A stretch of DNA of 64,000 bases from Actibacterium sp. XHP0104 (lineage in GTDB: Bacteria; Pseudomonadota; Alphaproteobacteria; Rhodobacterales; Rhodobacteraceae): the NCBI RefSeq assembly GCF_025751515.1, contig NZ_JAOWLE010000005.1, positions 1 through 64,000 on the forward strand, given 5' to 3'. Below, one piece after another: positions 43,744 to 53,932 of the stretch. The translations under genes were made by a program, and so were the position numbers. Each line of letters starts with the position of its first letter. Within the stretch, counting starts at the first letter, position 1. The notes under the pieces are model-generated. The model saw nothing but the letters and a program-made list of their open reading frames with translations, had not been told where the DNA came from and did not search any database.

Positions 43744-44531
43744 CGCGCTTTGCCGGGCTGAAAGATGTCCGAATTCATTACCGCGATGAGGGCGTCCCCG
43801 ACGGGGCGCCCGTTGTCTTTGCCCATGCCCTGGGCACAGATCTGACCTTGTGGGACAATATCGTGCCGCTGTTGCCCGTCGGGCTGCGGGTCGTGCGCTA
43901 TGACGCGCGCGGGCACGGGCAGTCATCTTGCCCCGACGGTCCCTACTCGATGGGGGCGCTGGTGCGTGATGCCGAGCAGTTGCTCGATCATCTGGGCCTG
44001 CGCGATTGCGTCTTTGTCGGCCTGTCGATGGGCGGGATGGTGGCGCAGGGGCTGGCGGTCAAACGGCTGGATCAGGTGCGCGCCATGGTTCTGTCGAATA
44101 CCGCTGCCAAGATCGGCACCGCCGCGATGTGGCACGACCGGGCGCGCGTCGCGCGCGAACAGGGGATCGAGGCCCTGGCCGATGCCACGCTGGCCCGATG
44201 GTTCCCCCGCCCGTTTCGCGACAGCCCGCAGGCCGCCCATTGGCGCGCGGTGATGACCGGCCAGTTGGTCGAGGGCTATGCCAGCTGCTGCGCGGCCATC
44301 GCGGGAACCGATTTCTACACGCCCACATCGGGGCTGGGCCTGCCGACGCTGGGCATTGCCGGCAGCCATGATGGAACGACCCCGCCCGATCTGGTGCGTG
44401 AAACCGTCGATCTGGTGCGCGGGTCGAAATTTCATCTGATCCGGGGTGCAGGGCACTTGCCCTGCGTGGACAAACCCGGCGACTATGCCGAGGCACTGAC
44501 CGGTTTCCTGCGCGATATCGGACATATCTGA
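43740..44531 (+). CDS. pcaD: 3-Oxoadipate enol-lactonase with CTG start
   Basis: 263 residues if read from CTG 43740, which overlaps the pobA stop (ATTCTGA); the preceding ATT is another option. Starting at the first standard codon (TTG 43848) would remove a conserved strand (FAGLKDVRIHY) and the oxyanion His region (AHALGTD). Catalytic Ser in GLSMGG near 97, late His in GAGHLPC. It opens the lactone of the protocatechuate branch of the beta-ketoadipate pathway. No pcaGHBC genes are in the window, so the pathway is only partly linked here. Confidence 0.85.
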   Translation: MTRFAGLKDVRIHYRDEGVPDGAPVVFAHALGTDLTLWDNIVPLLPVGLRVVRYDARGHGQSSCPDGPYSMGALVRDAEQLLDHLGLRDCVFVGLSMGGMVAQGLAVKRLDQVRAMVLSNTAAKIGTAAMWHDRARVAREQGIEALADATLARWFPRPFRDSPQAAHWRAVMTGQLVEGYASCCAAIAGTDFYTPTSGLGLPTLGIAGSHDGTTPPDLVRETVDLVRGSKFHLIRGAGHLPCVDKPGDYAEALTGFLRDIGHI

Positions 44532-44552
44532 CCATCAGCAAGGGACATACTC

Positions 44553-45269
44553 ATGGCAAAGATCATCCTTATTCATGGCGCGTGGGGCTGTGCCGATACG
44601 TGGTCCGACGTGGCGCCGTTGCTGCGTGCCGCCGGGCATGAGGTCACGGCGCTGACCCTGCCGGGCCACAAGGGAGACACCACCGCGCCCGACACGGTGG
44701 GGCTGGCCGATTATGCCCGCGCGATTTCTGACGCGGTGGGCGACGGGCCGGCCGTTCTGGTGGGGCATTCGATGGGTGGCATGGCGATCTCAGCCGCGGC
44801 AGAGCTGATCCCCGACCGCGTGACCCGGCTGATCTATGTCGCGGCCTTTCTGCCGCAGGACGGCGACAGCCTGTTGTCGCTGATCAAGCGCCAGGCGCTG
44901 ACCATCGGCAACGCGGTGCGTAAGGGGCCGGTGGCAGGCACGACCGTGCTCGACCCCGACACGGCCGCCGGTTATCTGTTCCAGGACGCAACCCCCGATC
45001 AGCGCGCGCGGGGGCTGTCGCAGTTGGGCGTGCAGCCCAACGCCGCCCAGACCGATCCGGCCAGCCTCAGCGCCGGGCGTTTCGGCGCGATCCCCAAAGG
45101 CTATGTGCTGTGCGACGGCGATCAGACCATCCTGCCTCCGCTGCAACAGGCCATGGCGACGGGCACGGCGGGCGTCGATCTCCGGCATCTGGATGCGGGC
45201 CATTTCCCGCAGTTGACGGCGGCGGATGATCTGGCGGCGATGCTGCTGGACATGATCGGCGCAGAGTGA
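44553..45269 (+). CDS. Alpha/beta hydrolase
   Basis: 238 residues. The short hydroxynitrile-lyase/esterase-like type: ILIHGAWGCADTW near 5, nucleophile GHSMGG near 72, and a late His in DAGHFPQL. Substrate unknown. AAGGGA precedes the ATG; 21 nt after pcaD, likely same transcript, so an aromatic-derived ester is a guess. Confidence 0.86.
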   Translation: MAKIILIHGAWGCADTWSDVAPLLRAAGHEVTALTLPGHKGDTTAPDTVGLADYARAISDAVGDGPAVLVGHSMGGMAISAAAELIPDRVTRLIYVAAFLPQDGDSLLSLIKRQALTIGNAVRKGPVAGTTVLDPDTAAGYLFQDATPDQRARGLSQLGVQPNAAQTDPASLSAGRFGAIPKGYVLCDGDQTILPPLQQAMATGTAGVDLRHLDAGHFPQLTAADDLAAMLLDMIGAE

Positions 45270-45339
45270 CGTAACGGCAGCGCCCCCGCGCTTGCCCGCC
45301 TGCCCTCGCCTCGCCATTCTGCCGGCAAAGGAGAAGCCC

Positions 45340-46419
45340 ATGGTCAAGATCCGCGCCGCCGTTTGCCACGAATTCAACGCCCCGCTGCGGATCGAAGAGG
45401 TCGAGCTGCGCGCGCCCGGCCCCGGCGAGGTCGAGGTGACGCTGGACGCGGTGGCGGTCTGCCATTCCGACATTTCCTATGCCGAGGGCGCTTGGGCCGG
45501 CCCTCTGCCCGCTGTCTATGGGCACGAGGCCGCCGGGCGCATCACCGCAATCGGCCCCGGTGTTGCGGCCCATGCCATGGGCGACCATGTGCTGGTGACG
45601 ATGCTGCGCTCTTGCGGGGCCTGCCCGACCTGTGCGACCGGCCACCCCTCCAGCTGCACGGCGCCGGCCCCGATGCCCTCGCCGCTCTCGACCGCGCAGG
45701 GTGGCGTCGTGGATCAGGGGCTGGTGACCGGCGCCTTTGCCGAACGCGTGGTGGTGCATCACAGCCAGTTGGCCGCGCTGCCCGACGACATGCCGTCGGA
45801 TGCCGCCTGCCTGCTGGCCTGCGGGGTGATCACCGGCATCGGCGCGGTGGCCAATACGGCGCAGGTGCGCCCCGGTCAGACGGTCGTGGTGATTGGCGCG
45901 GGCGGCGTTGGTCTGAATGCCATTCAGGGCGCACGCATCGCGGGCGCGGCCCGGATCATCGCCGTGGACATGCTGCCCGAAAAGCTGGACGCCGCGCGCG
46001 AATTCGGCGCGACCGACACCATTCTGGCGTCCGAGCCCAAGCCCTGGTCGATTGCCCGTCGCATCGCTGGCCGCGGCGCGGATGCGGTTCTGGTCACCGT
46101 TGGGGCCATTCCGGCCTATGACAGCGCACCGCGATACCTGGCGCCGGGCGGGCGGATGGTGATGGTCGGCATGCCGCATTCGGGCGCAGCGGCACAATAC
46201 GAGCCGGTGATCCTGGCGCGCACCGGGCAGGGGCTGATCGGCAGCTATATGGGCGACACGATTCTGGCCCGCGATATCCCGTGGATGGTTGATCTCTATC
46301 GGCAGGGGCGGCTGAAACTGGACGAGCTGATTTCCGCCCGCTGGCCGCTGGACCAGATCAACGAGGCCATAGCAGACACCAAGACCGGCTCGGCCAGACG
46401 GAACGTAATTGTTTTCTGA
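45340..46419 (+). CDS. Zinc-dependent alcohol dehydrogenase (MDR family)
   Basis: 359 residues from ATG 45340 (AAGGAG upstream; ATG-less 45292 start rejected). Catalytic zinc ligands in AVCHSD and GHEAAG, structural zinc loop C-x2-C-x2-C-x7-C (CGACPTCATGHPSSC), NAD fold GAGGVGLNAIQ. It resembles the S-(hydroxymethyl)/aryl-alcohol type group, but substrate is open. Ends at a strong terminator before the TetR gene. Confidence 0.9.
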   Translation: MVKIRAAVCHEFNAPLRIEEVELRAPGPGEVEVTLDAVAVCHSDISYAEGAWAGPLPAVYGHEAAGRITAIGPGVAAHAMGDHVLVTMLRSCGACPTCATGHPSSCTAPAPMPSPLSTAQGGVVDQGLVTGAFAERVVVHHSQLAALPDDMPSDAACLLACGVITGIGAVANTAQVRPGQTVVVIGAGGVGLNAIQGARIAGAARIIAVDMLPEKLDAAREFGATDTILASEPKPWSIARRIAGRGADAVLVTVGAIPAYDSAPRYLAPGGRMVMVGMPHSGAAAQYEPVILARTGQGLIGSYMGDTILARDIPWMVDLYRQGRLKLDELISARWPLDQINEAIADTKTGSARRNVIVF

Positions 46420-46474
46420 TCCCGTTTCGTGAAACTTTCGCACGGTTCTGGCGCTGAAATCGCAATCTCGGCTC

Positions 46475-46499
46475 AAAATGCTGCGGTGCAGCATTTTTT
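46475..46499 (+). terminator. Rho-independent terminator after the Zn-alcohol dehydrogenase
   Basis: AAAATGCTGC and GCAGCATTTT form a perfect 10-bp stem with a GGT loop, continuing into T residues, 56 nt after the stop. Confidence 0.85.
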
Positions 46500-46560
46500 G
46501 CTTTCATAGAATCCCCGCTTTCGCTAAAAGGTGAACCAGGTTCGGGAAAAGGAGGATTCC

Positions 46561-47166
46561 ATGACCCCTGCGACCATGGCCAAACGCGAGGCCCTGAAAG
46601 CCAAACTGCTGGATATTGCCGAGGCGGAGATCGCCCAAGGCGGCATCGTGGCACTGCGCGCACGCGATCTGGCCAAAGAGGCGGGCTGTGCCCTGGGCGC
46701 GATCTATACCGTCGTCGATGATCTGGGCGAGCTGGCCGTTGCCGTCAACCGCCGCACCGTCGACCAGATTGTTGCCCATATGCAGGGCTCGATCGACGGG
46801 CTGGAAGACGAAGCCCCGGCCGACCTGCTGATCACGCTGTCGCAGGCCTATCTGGCCTATGCCCAGACCGAAACCAACCGCTGGCGCACCCTGTTTTCGA
46901 TCGGCCTGTCCGAAACCGATGACGCGCCGGGCTTTCACGATGCGATCACCCCGCTGGTCGAGCTGTTGTCGACGCAACTGGAACGGCTCAGCCGGTTCGA
47001 GACCTCGCGCAACCTTGACCGCAATGCGCGCGCCATCTTTGCCTCGGTGCATGGCATGATCGCGCTGGGGCTGGAGCCGCGCCTGGCCGCCCTGCAGACC
47101 CGCGACCTTGATCGCATGGTGTCGCGCGTTGTCGCCACGCTGAGCGACAAAGAAGAAAAGCTGTAA
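46561..47166 (+). CDS. TetR-family transcriptional regulator
   Basis: 201 residues from ATG 46561 with AGGAGG upstream. N-terminal HTH (about 15-55): IVALRARDLAKEAGCALGAIYTVVDD; the C-terminal part has NRWRTLFSIGL as in TetR_C_33 regulators. Ligand unknown. Target may be the preceding alcohol dehydrogenase operon or its own gene. It ends 32 nt before the 3' end of a convergent tRNA-Arg gene. Confidence 0.9.
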   Translation: MTPATMAKREALKAKLLDIAEAEIAQGGIVALRARDLAKEAGCALGAIYTVVDDLGELAVAVNRRTVDQIVAHMQGSIDGLEDEAPADLLITLSQAYLAYAQTETNRWRTLFSIGLSETDDAPGFHDAITPLVELLSTQLERLSRFETSRNLDRNARAIFASVHGMIALGLEPRLAALQTRDLDRMVSRVVATLSDKEEKL

Positions 47167-47172
47167 GGATAT

Positions 47173-47193
47173 CGGGGCCGTTTTCCGGCCCCG
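47173..47193. terminator. Hairpin between TetR gene and tRNA-Arg
   Basis: CGGGGCCG and CGGCCCCG form a perfect 8-bp stem with a 5-nt loop. There is no following T run on either side, so it may be a bidirectional or Rho-helped terminator. Confidence 0.4.
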
Positions 47194-47197
47194 TCTG

Positions 47198-47274
47198 TGG
47201 CGGCCCCTGAAGGATTCGAACCCTCGGCCGTCCGCTTAGAAGGCGGATGCTCTATCCAGCTGAGCTAAGGGGCC
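47198..47274 (-). tRNA. tRNA-Arg(UCU)
   Basis: 77 nt including encoded CCA. The acceptor GGCCCCT pairs with AGGGGCC, the discriminator is G, and the loop CTTCTAA on a TCCGC/GCGGA stem gives anticodon UCU (AGA/AGG codons). T loop GGTTCGAATCC present. Confidence 0.97.
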
Positions 47275-47403
47275 ACGCCTGACCTCGTAGCAGGACACCC
47301 CTTTCCCGGCAAGCGCCCAACACATGGTTCAGGTGACAGAATTCGGCTGTTGCCTGGGTAAATTTGCGTTATGGCAGGGCCGACACCCGCGAAAGGTAAG
47401 GCC

Positions 47404-48519
47404 ATGGCCAGCACGCAATCGTTCGAAATCTTTCTTGCCGCACCGCCTGGGCTAGAGGCCCCGCTGGCGCAAGAGGCGCGCGAGGCGGGCTTTGGCCCGG
47501 TGACAGAGGTGCCGGGCGGGGTGACGATGACGGGTGGCTGGCCGGATGTCTGGCGCGCCAATCTGCACCTGCGCGGCGCGGGCCGGGTGCTGGCCCGGAT
47601 CGGCGAGTTTCGCGCCTTTCATCTGGCCCAGCTCGACAAGCGCGCGCGCAAGTTCAACTGGGGCGCGGTGCTGCGCGCCGATGTACCGGTGCGGGTCGAG
47701 GTGACCAGCAAGAAATCGAAAATCTATCACGCCGGCGCCGCGACCGAGCGGATCGAGCGCGCCATCACCGAAGAGCTGGGCGCGCCGATCTCGCCCGAGG
47801 CGGCGGTTTGCCTGAAGGTGCGGATCGACGACAACCTGTGCACGTTCAGCGTCGATACATCGGGCGAATCCCTGCACAAGCGCGGCCATAAAGAGGCCAT
47901 CGGCAAAGCGCCCATGCGCGAGACCATGGCGGCGCTGTTCCTGCGTGCCTGCGGTTATACCGGGACCGAGCCGGTGCTGGACCCGATGTGCGGCTCTGGC
48001 ACGTTCGTGATCGAGGCGGCGGAGATCGCCCGGGGCCTGTGGCCGGGGCGGTCACGCAGCTTTGCCTTTGAACATCTGGCGACATTTGATCCGGATGCCT
48101 GGGCGGCGATGCGCGCCGGGGGTGACCCGCGCGAGACCACGTTGCAGTTCCACGGGTCCGACCGCGACGGCGGCGCCATGGCCAACTGCCGCGCCAATGC
48201 CGATCGGGCGGGCGTGGGCGATATCTGCAGCTTTGAGAAACGCGCGGTCAGCGATCTGGTGCGGCCCGAGGGCGCGCCCGGCCTGGTGATCGTCAACCCG
48301 CCCTATGGCGCGCGGATCGGCAATAAAAAGGCCCTGTATCCGCTTTATGGCGCGCTGGGACAGACCTTGGCCGAACGGTTCTCGGGCTGGCGCGTCGGCA
48401 TCATCACCACCGAGGCCCCGCTGGCCCATGCGACCGGCCTGCCGTTCCTGCCCGCCGGCCCCTATGTGGCGCATGGCGGGCTGAAGGTGCGGCTGTTCCA
48501 GACCGCACCCCTGCCCTAG
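47404..48519 (+). CDS. THUMP-domain 23S rRNA (guanine-N2) methyltransferase (RlmL/YcbY-like)
   Basis: 371 residues from ATG 47404. An N-terminal THUMP domain (about 1-150) for RNA binding, then a Rossmann methyltransferase with DPMCGSGTFVIEAAEIA near 195 and the N2-specific NPPYGAR near 298. E. coli RlmL makes m2G2445 and carries an extra C-terminal domain that is absent here. SAM is the donor. Confidence 0.9.
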   Translation: MASTQSFEIFLAAPPGLEAPLAQEAREAGFGPVTEVPGGVTMTGGWPDVWRANLHLRGAGRVLARIGEFRAFHLAQLDKRARKFNWGAVLRADVPVRVEVTSKKSKIYHAGAATERIERAITEELGAPISPEAAVCLKVRIDDNLCTFSVDTSGESLHKRGHKEAIGKAPMRETMAALFLRACGYTGTEPVLDPMCGSGTFVIEAAEIARGLWPGRSRSFAFEHLATFDPDAWAAMRAGGDPRETTLQFHGSDRDGGAMANCRANADRAGVGDICSFEKRAVSDLVRPEGAPGLVIVNPPYGARIGNKKALYPLYGALGQTLAERFSGWRVGIITTEAPLAHATGLPFLPAGPYVAHGGLKVRLFQTAPLP

Positions 48520-48522
48520 GCG

Positions 48523-49659
48523 CTAGCTCAGCGCCGGCGGCCAATCCATACCGCTTTTGCCGGCCTTGCCCGCCGCCGGATCGGCGGCCTCGGCGCGGGC
48601 GGTCTCGTCCATGCCCAGCTCGGTCAGAACGGCCTGGGTTTCATCGCCGGGCTGTTCGATCGCGGTCGGGTTCGGCACGCCCATGCGCGGCACGACCGGC
48701 ACAGCACCTGCGGGCAGGCCCGCGTGGCGGCTGGCCATTTGCGGGTCGCGCAGGCATTCGTCGGGGTCATAGACCGGGGTCACGCAGGCATCCGACCCCA
48801 GAAAGAACGTGGCCCAGCCATCGCGGCTGTGTGCCATAAAGGCCTGCGACAGGCGCTGTTCAATCATCGGCCAGTTGGCGCGCACCATGTGATCGGGCGC
48901 GGGGCCCAAGTCCAGCATGGCCCACATGCGTTCAAAGAACGGCTTTTCCAGCGCGCCGACGGCGACAAAACGGCCATCCTTGCAGGGATAGGTGCGATAG
49001 AACGGCGCGTCGCCCGCCAGAAGACCACTGCCGCGTTCGGGGAAATGCTCGGTCTGCCACATGGGCAGATGCATCGCCATCAACGACAGGCTGCCATCGA
49101 TCATGGCGGCATCGACATGACAGCCCTTGCCGGTTGTCCGCACGCCGACCAGCGCGGCCAGAATGCCGATCGTGGCCACCATCGACCCGCCGGCGAAATC
49201 GGCGACCAGGTTCAGCGGGGCCTGCGGCGGCTGGCCCTTGGCGCCCAACGCGCCAAGCGCGCCGCTGACGGCCAGATAGTTGATGTCATGCCCGGCCTCG
49301 GCGGCACGGGGGCCGTCCTGGCCGTAACCCGTCACCGAGCAATAGACCAAACGCGGGTTCAGCGCGCTGAGATCGTCATAGCCCGCGCCCAGGCGCGCGG
49401 CCACGCCGGGGCGAAAGCCCTCGACAAAGACATCCGCCGTTTCGACCAGCTTGCGCAGCGCCGCCTGACCGGCGGGGGCCTTGAGGTTGAGCGACACGAA
49501 CCGCTTGCCGCGCGAAAACTCGGGGATTGCGCCCGAGCTGCGCCCGCCGCCGACCACGATCACCTCGGCGCCGAGATCGGCCAGCAACATGGTGCAGTAA
49601 GGCCCCGGCGCGAGGCGCGACATGTCGATGACGCGCACCCCCGTCAGCGGGCCGGTCAT
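48523..49659 (-). CDS. CoA-transferase family III, alpha-methylacyl-CoA racemase type
   Basis: 378 residues. [13 protein letters not shown] near 122 and the later DFAGGSM contain the His and Asp of alpha-methylacyl-CoA racemases, rather than the Asp nucleophile region of CoA transferases. It would turn (2R)-methylacyl-CoA into (2S). It overlaps the acyl-CoA dehydrogenase gene by 4 nt; last gene of a four-gene operon for degradation of a 2-methyl branched acyl-CoA. Confidence 0.85.
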   Translation of the reverse strand: MTGPLTGVRVIDMSRLAPGPYCTMLLADLGAEVIVVGGGRSSGAIPEFSRGKRFVSLNLKAPAGQAALRKLVETADVFVEGFRPGVAARLGAGYDDLSALNPRLVYCSVTGYGQDGPRAAEAGHDINYLAVSGALGALGAKGQPPQAPLNLVADFAGGSMVATIGILAALVGVRTTGKGCHVDAAMIDGSLSLMAMHLPMWQTEHFPERGSGLLAGDAPFYRTYPCKDGRFVAVGALEKPFFERMWAMLDLGPAPDHMVRANWPMIEQRLSQAFMAHSRDGWATFFLGSDACVTPVYDPDECLRDPQMASRHAGLPAGAVPVVPRMGVPNPTAIEQPGDETQAVLTELGMDETARAEAADPAAGKAGKSGMDWPPALS

Positions 49660-50789
49660 GCGTGCAGGCTCCTCGAGATGACGATGCGCTGCACGTCGCT
49701 GGTGCCCTCGTAGATCTGGCTGACGCGCACGTCGCGATAGATGCGCTCGACCGGATAGTCGCTGAGATAGCCATAGCCGCCATGGATCTGGATCGCCGCC
49801 GAGCAGACCTTTTCGGCCATCTCGGAGGCGAACAGCTTGGCCATCGACGCTTCGCGCAGGCAGGGGCGACCGGCCTCGCGCAGGGCTGCGGCATGCAGCA
49901 CCATCTGGTTCGCGGCCTCGATCTGGGTCGCCATGTCGGCCAGGCGGAAGCCCACGGCCTGATGTTCGACGATCGGTTTGCCGAAGGCCACACGCTCGCC
50001 AGCATAGTCGCGCGCGGTCTCAAAGGCGGCGCGGGCCATGCCCACCGATTGCGCGGCGATGCCGATACGGCCGCCTTCCAGACCGGCCAGGGCGATCTTA
50101 TAGCCCTCGCCCTCGGCACCCAGCAGGTTTTCGACCGGGATGCGCATGTCGGTAAAGGACAGCTGGCAGGTGTCCGAGCAATGCTGGCCCAGCTTATCCT
50201 CGACCCGCACGACCTCGTAGCCGGGGGTATCGGTGGGCACGATAAAGGCGCTGATGCCCTTTTTGCCGGCGTCCTTGTTGGTGACGGCCATGACGATCAG
50301 CACATGGCCGTTCTGGCCCGAGGTGATGAACTGCTTGGCGCCGTTCAGAACGTAGTGGTCGCCATCCAGCCGCGCGGTGGTTTTCAGCATCGAGGCATCC
50401 GACCCGGCCTGCGGTTCGGTCAGGGCAAAGCCGCCGATCTTGGCGCCGCTGGCCATGTCGGGCAGAAAGCGCTGTTTCTGTTCCTCGTTGCCATAGCTGT
50501 AGATCGGCATGTAACCGACCGAGTTATGCACGCTCATGATGGTCGAGGTGCCGCCTTCGCCGGCGGCGATCTCTTGCAGGGCCAGCGCATAGGCCACCGC
50601 ACCCGTATCCGAACCGCCGTATTCCTCAGGCAGCAGCATGCCGAGAAAACCCAGTTCGCCCATCTCGCGTATTTCGTCATGCGGGAAGGTGTGGTTGCGA
50701 TCGCGGTCATGCGCGGTCGGGGCCAGACGGTCCTGGGCGAACTGGCGCGCGGTATCGCGCACCATTTCCTGAAGTTCGGTAAGGATCAT
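49656..50789 (-). CDS. Acyl-CoA dehydrogenase
   Basis: 377 residues. FAD flavoprotein; [15 protein letters not shown] near 122 and [16 protein letters not shown] near 235 are family signatures, with [20 protein letters not shown] at the C-terminal active-site region. Length and motif set suit short/branched-chain types; specificity not determinable. 10 nt after the thiolase. Confidence 0.93.
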   Translation of the reverse strand: MILTELQEMVRDTARQFAQDRLAPTAHDRDRNHTFPHDEIREMGELGFLGMLLPEEYGGSDTGAVAYALALQEIAAGEGGTSTIMSVHNSVGYMPIYSYGNEEQKQRFLPDMASGAKIGGFALTEPQAGSDASMLKTTARLDGDHYVLNGAKQFITSGQNGHVLIVMAVTNKDAGKKGISAFIVPTDTPGYEVVRVEDKLGQHCSDTCQLSFTDMRIPVENLLGAEGEGYKIALAGLEGGRIGIAAQSVGMARAAFETARDYAGERVAFGKPIVEHQAVGFRLADMATQIEAANQMVLHAAALREAGRPCLREASMAKLFASEMAEKVCSAAIQIHGGYGYLSDYPVERIYRDVRVSQIYEGTSDVQRIVISRSLHA

Positions 50790-50799
50790 GACGCGCCCC

Positions 50800-51987
50800 T
50801 CAGTTGATCAGTTCAAGCGCGATGGCCGTGGCCTCGCCGCCGCCGATGCAGAGCGACGCCATGCCGCGCTTCATCCCGTATTTTTGCAGGGCGGCCAGCA
50901 TGGTCACCATGATGCGTGCGCCCGAGGCGCCGATCGGGTGGCCCAGCGCGCAGGCACCGCCATGGACGTTGACCTTGTCATGCGGCAGGTCGAGGTCGCG
51001 CATCGCGGCCATGGCGACCACGGCAAAGGCTTCGTTGATTTCGAACAGGTCGTAATCGGCCAGCGGGATGCCTGCCTTTTCCTCGAGCGCGCGCATTGCG
51101 CCGATGGGGGCGGTCGGGAACAGGTTGGGTTTGTAGGCATGGGTGGTGTGACCCAGCACGCGGGCGATCGGGGTCAGGCCCTGTGCCTCGGCCTGCGACT
51201 GGCGCATCATCACCAGCGCCGCGGCGCCATCCGAGATCGAGCTGGAGTTCGCGGCCGTCACCGTGCCGCCCTCGCGGAAGGCGGGTTTCAGCGACGGGAT
51301 CTTGTCGATCCGGGCCTTGCCGGGCTGTTCGTCGGTATCGACGGTGCGGGCATTGCGGCCGGTCAGCTCAACGGGGATGATTTCCGATTTGAACGACCCG
51401 TCGGCGATGGCTTTGTTGGCGCGATCCAGCGAGGCGATGGCATAGGCGTCCTGTTCGTCACGCGAGAACTGATAGGACTGGGCGCAATCCTCGGCAAAGG
51501 TGCCCATCAGGCGGCCCTTGTCATAGGCGTCTTCCAGACCGTCGAGGAACATGTGATCCATCACGCGGCCATGGCCCAGGCGATAGCCGCCACGGGCATT
51601 GTCCAGCAGGTAGGGCGCGCGGGTCATGCTTTCCATGCCGCCAGCGACCATCACGTCGGCGGTGCCGGCGCGCAGCAGGTCATGGGCCAGCATCGCTGCT
51701 TTCATGCCCGAACCGCACATCTTGTTGATGGTCGTTGCCCCCGCTGACAGGGGCAGACCCGCACCAAGCGCCGCCTGGCGCGCGGGGGCCTGACCCTGCC
51801 CTGCGGGGAGGACGCAGCCGAAAATGACTTCTTCTACCTTGTCGGCAGACAGGCCGGCGCGCTCGGCGGCGGCCTTGATCGAGGCCGCGCCCAGAACGGC
51901 GGCATCAACCGATTTGAAATCGCCGTCGAACCCGCCCATGGGGGTGCGTGCGGCGCCGACGATGACGATGGGATCTTGAGCGGTCAT
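50800..51987 (-). CDS. Acetyl-CoA acetyltransferase (thiolase)
   Basis: 395 residues. Acyl-enzyme Cys in [13 protein letters not shown] near 90, the His of [11 protein letters not shown] near 350 and second Cys in [11 protein letters not shown] near 380 are all present, so it should be fully active. It follows the short-chain dehydrogenase gene by 12 nt. Confidence 0.93.
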   Translation of the reverse strand: MTAQDPIVIVGAARTPMGGFDGDFKSVDAAVLGAASIKAAAERAGLSADKVEEVIFGCVLPAGQGQAPARQAALGAGLPLSAGATTINKMCGSGMKAAMLAHDLLRAGTADVMVAGGMESMTRAPYLLDNARGGYRLGHGRVMDHMFLDGLEDAYDKGRLMGTFAEDCAQSYQFSRDEQDAYAIASLDRANKAIADGSFKSEIIPVELTGRNARTVDTDEQPGKARIDKIPSLKPAFREGGTVTAANSSSISDGAAALVMMRQSQAEAQGLTPIARVLGHTTHAYKPNLFPTAPIGAMRALEEKAGIPLADYDLFEINEAFAVVAMAAMRDLDLPHDKVNVHGGACALGHPIGASGARIMVTMLAALQKYGMKRGMASLCIGGGEATAIALELIN

Positions 51988-51999
51988 ACTTGGATCTCC

Positions 52000-52749
52000 T
52001 TATTTCGGGGCCATGCGCAGCGCGCCATCCAGACGGATGACCTCGCCGTTGAGCATGACGTTTTCACAGATATGGCGGACGGTGCTGGCGTATTCGGACG
52101 GGCGGCCAAGACGCGGCGGGAAGGGCACGCTGGCGCCCAGCGCGTCCTGCACCTCTTGCGGCATGCCCGACATCATGGGGGTGCCGAAGATGCCCGGCGC
52201 GATGGTGACGACACGGATACCGGTCGAGGCCAGCTCGCGCGCGGCGGGCAGGGTCAGGGCAGCGACGCCGCCTTTCGATGCGGCATAGGCGGCCTGGCCG
52301 ATCTGGCCGTCAAAGGCTGCGACCGAGGCGGTGTTGACCACCACGCCGCGCTCGCCCTCGCTGTTGGGGGCGTTCTTGCTCATGGCGTCTGCGGCCAGGC
52401 GCAGCATGTTGAACGTGCCGACCAGGTTGATGTTGATGGCACGGGCAAAGCTTTCCAGACCGTGCACGCCCTTGCGACCGATGATCTTTTCGCCCGGCGC
52501 GACGCCGGCACAGTTGATCAGGCCCCACAGCGCGCCGAAATTCGACACAGCGGCATCAATCGCGGCCTGCGCGTCGTCGCCCGAGGTTACATCGGTTTTC
52601 TGGAACACGGCGCCGGCGGGCACCTCTGAGGGCGGGTTGATGTCGGCGATGACGACATTCGCGCCCTGTTCGAGCAGCATCTCGGTCACGGCCGACCCAA
52701 GGCCCGAAGCCCCGCCCGTTACCACGAATGCACGACCCTTGATTTCCAT
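52000..52749 (-). CDS. Short-chain 3-hydroxyacyl-CoA dehydrogenase (HSD17B10-like)
   Basis: 249 residues. TGGASGLG at the NAD site, [23 protein letters not shown] with catalytic Ser and Y-x3-K, and [10 protein letters not shown]. This matches the type-2 3-hydroxyacyl-CoA/3-hydroxy-2-methylbutyryl-CoA dehydrogenases. First gene of the operon; the divergent AraC gene is about 110 nt away. No enoyl-CoA hydratase gene in the operon. Confidence 0.9.
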   Translation of the reverse strand: MEIKGRAFVVTGGASGLGSAVTEMLLEQGANVVIADINPPSEVPAGAVFQKTDVTSGDDAQAAIDAAVSNFGALWGLINCAGVAPGEKIIGRKGVHGLESFARAININLVGTFNMLRLAADAMSKNAPNSEGERGVVVNTASVAAFDGQIGQAAYAASKGGVAALTLPAARELASTGIRVVTIAPGIFGTPMMSGMPQEVQDALGASVPFPPRLGRPSEYASTVRHICENVMLNGEVIRLDGALRMAPK

Positions 52750-52861
52750 GACGCATCTCCCTGCTGTTGGTCAGTTTCAGGCAGGATAGCCCAAACCGAT
52801 ATTGCAAACGATGCCGATTCAGCGCAAATTTGTGATCTATTTTGCAAGATCAATCCTTGGC

Positions 52862-53875
52862 ATGTGCAGCAAACCGATCTCTTCCGACTTTATCGCCGAG
52901 GCGCTGGACTGTGGCCGGCGCAAGGGCGTGGACACCGACGCCCTGTTGGCGCGGGTCGGGCTGCGCTATGAGCCGGGCGCGCAATACAGCGCCGAAGAGT
53001 TCGGCCGGCTGTGGCTGGATCTGTCGGCCACGATGAATGACGAATTCTTTGCGCTGGCCGACAGGCCGATGCGGCCGGGGTCGTTCACGCTGATGGGTCA
53101 TGCAACGCGGCACGCGACCACGGTTCGGCAGGCCCTGCGCCGGGCGCTGCATTTCCTGCGGGTGTCGATTGATGCGCCCTATGGCACCCTGACCGAGGAA
53201 GACGGCCAGGCGGTGATCCGGCTGACTGATCCGGCCAGCGACCGGTCGGCCTTTGCCTACCGGACCTTCTGGATCGTGCTGCACGGGCTGACCTGCTGGC
53301 TGGCGCGGCGGCGTATTCCGCTGTTGCGCGTCGATTTCGCCTGCGCCGAACCGGCGCGCTGTGACGATTACCGGCTGTTCTTTGGCGCGCCGGTGCGGTT
53401 CGACTGTGAACACAGCCTGCTGGCCTTTGACAGCAGCTATCTGGACCTGCCCGCCAATCGCAGCGAGCGCGAGCTGAAGGCCTTCTTGCGCGGCGCACCG
53501 GCGAATATCCTGGTCGGCTATGTGCATGATGCGGGGTTTCAGCGTGACATTGCCCGGCGGCTGCGCGCGATCCCGCCGGCCGAATGGCCCAGCTTTGACG
53601 TGCTGGCCCAGCAGCTGCGCCTGCCCGAGCCCAGCCTGCGCCGCAGCATGGCGCGCCAAGGCATCACCTATAGCCAGATCAAGGACGAAATCCGCCTGTC
53701 GCGCGCCAAGGCGCTGTTGGGGCGGTCGGACCTGTCGGTAGCCGATATCGCCATCGCCCTAGGCTATGCCGAGCCCAGCGCGTTCTACCGCGCCTTTCGG
53801 AAATGGACCGGGCTGGCGCCCGGCGCGTTTCGGCAGGCGCAACAGGCAGCGCACGCTGCCCGCACAGACGATTAA
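52862..53875 (+). CDS. AraC-family transcriptional regulator
   Basis: 337 residues from ATG 52862, or 357 from 52802; ribosome sites are weak for both. N-terminal AraC_binding_2/Arabinose-like domain (about 15-190), C-terminal AraC HTH (about 230-320) with LSVADIAIALGYAEPSAFYRAFRKWTG. It is divergent from the acyl-CoA operon and likely controls it, perhaps with a CoA ester as ligand. Confidence 0.9.
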   Translation: MCSKPISSDFIAEALDCGRRKGVDTDALLARVGLRYEPGAQYSAEEFGRLWLDLSATMNDEFFALADRPMRPGSFTLMGHATRHATTVRQALRRALHFLRVSIDAPYGTLTEEDGQAVIRLTDPASDRSAFAYRTFWIVLHGLTCWLARRRIPLLRVDFACAEPARCDDYRLFFGAPVRFDCEHSLLAFDSSYLDLPANRSERELKAFLRGAPANILVGYVHDAGFQRDIARRLRAIPPAEWPSFDVLAQQLRLPEPSLRRSMARQGITYSQIKDEIRLSRAKALLGRSDLSVADIAIALGYAEPSAFYRAFRKWTGLAPGAFRQAQQAAHAARTDD

Positions 53876-53932
53876 GCAAGCTGTCTTATCACTTGGCCCG
53901 ACGCGATACCGCGAATTCACAAGGAGCCAAGG

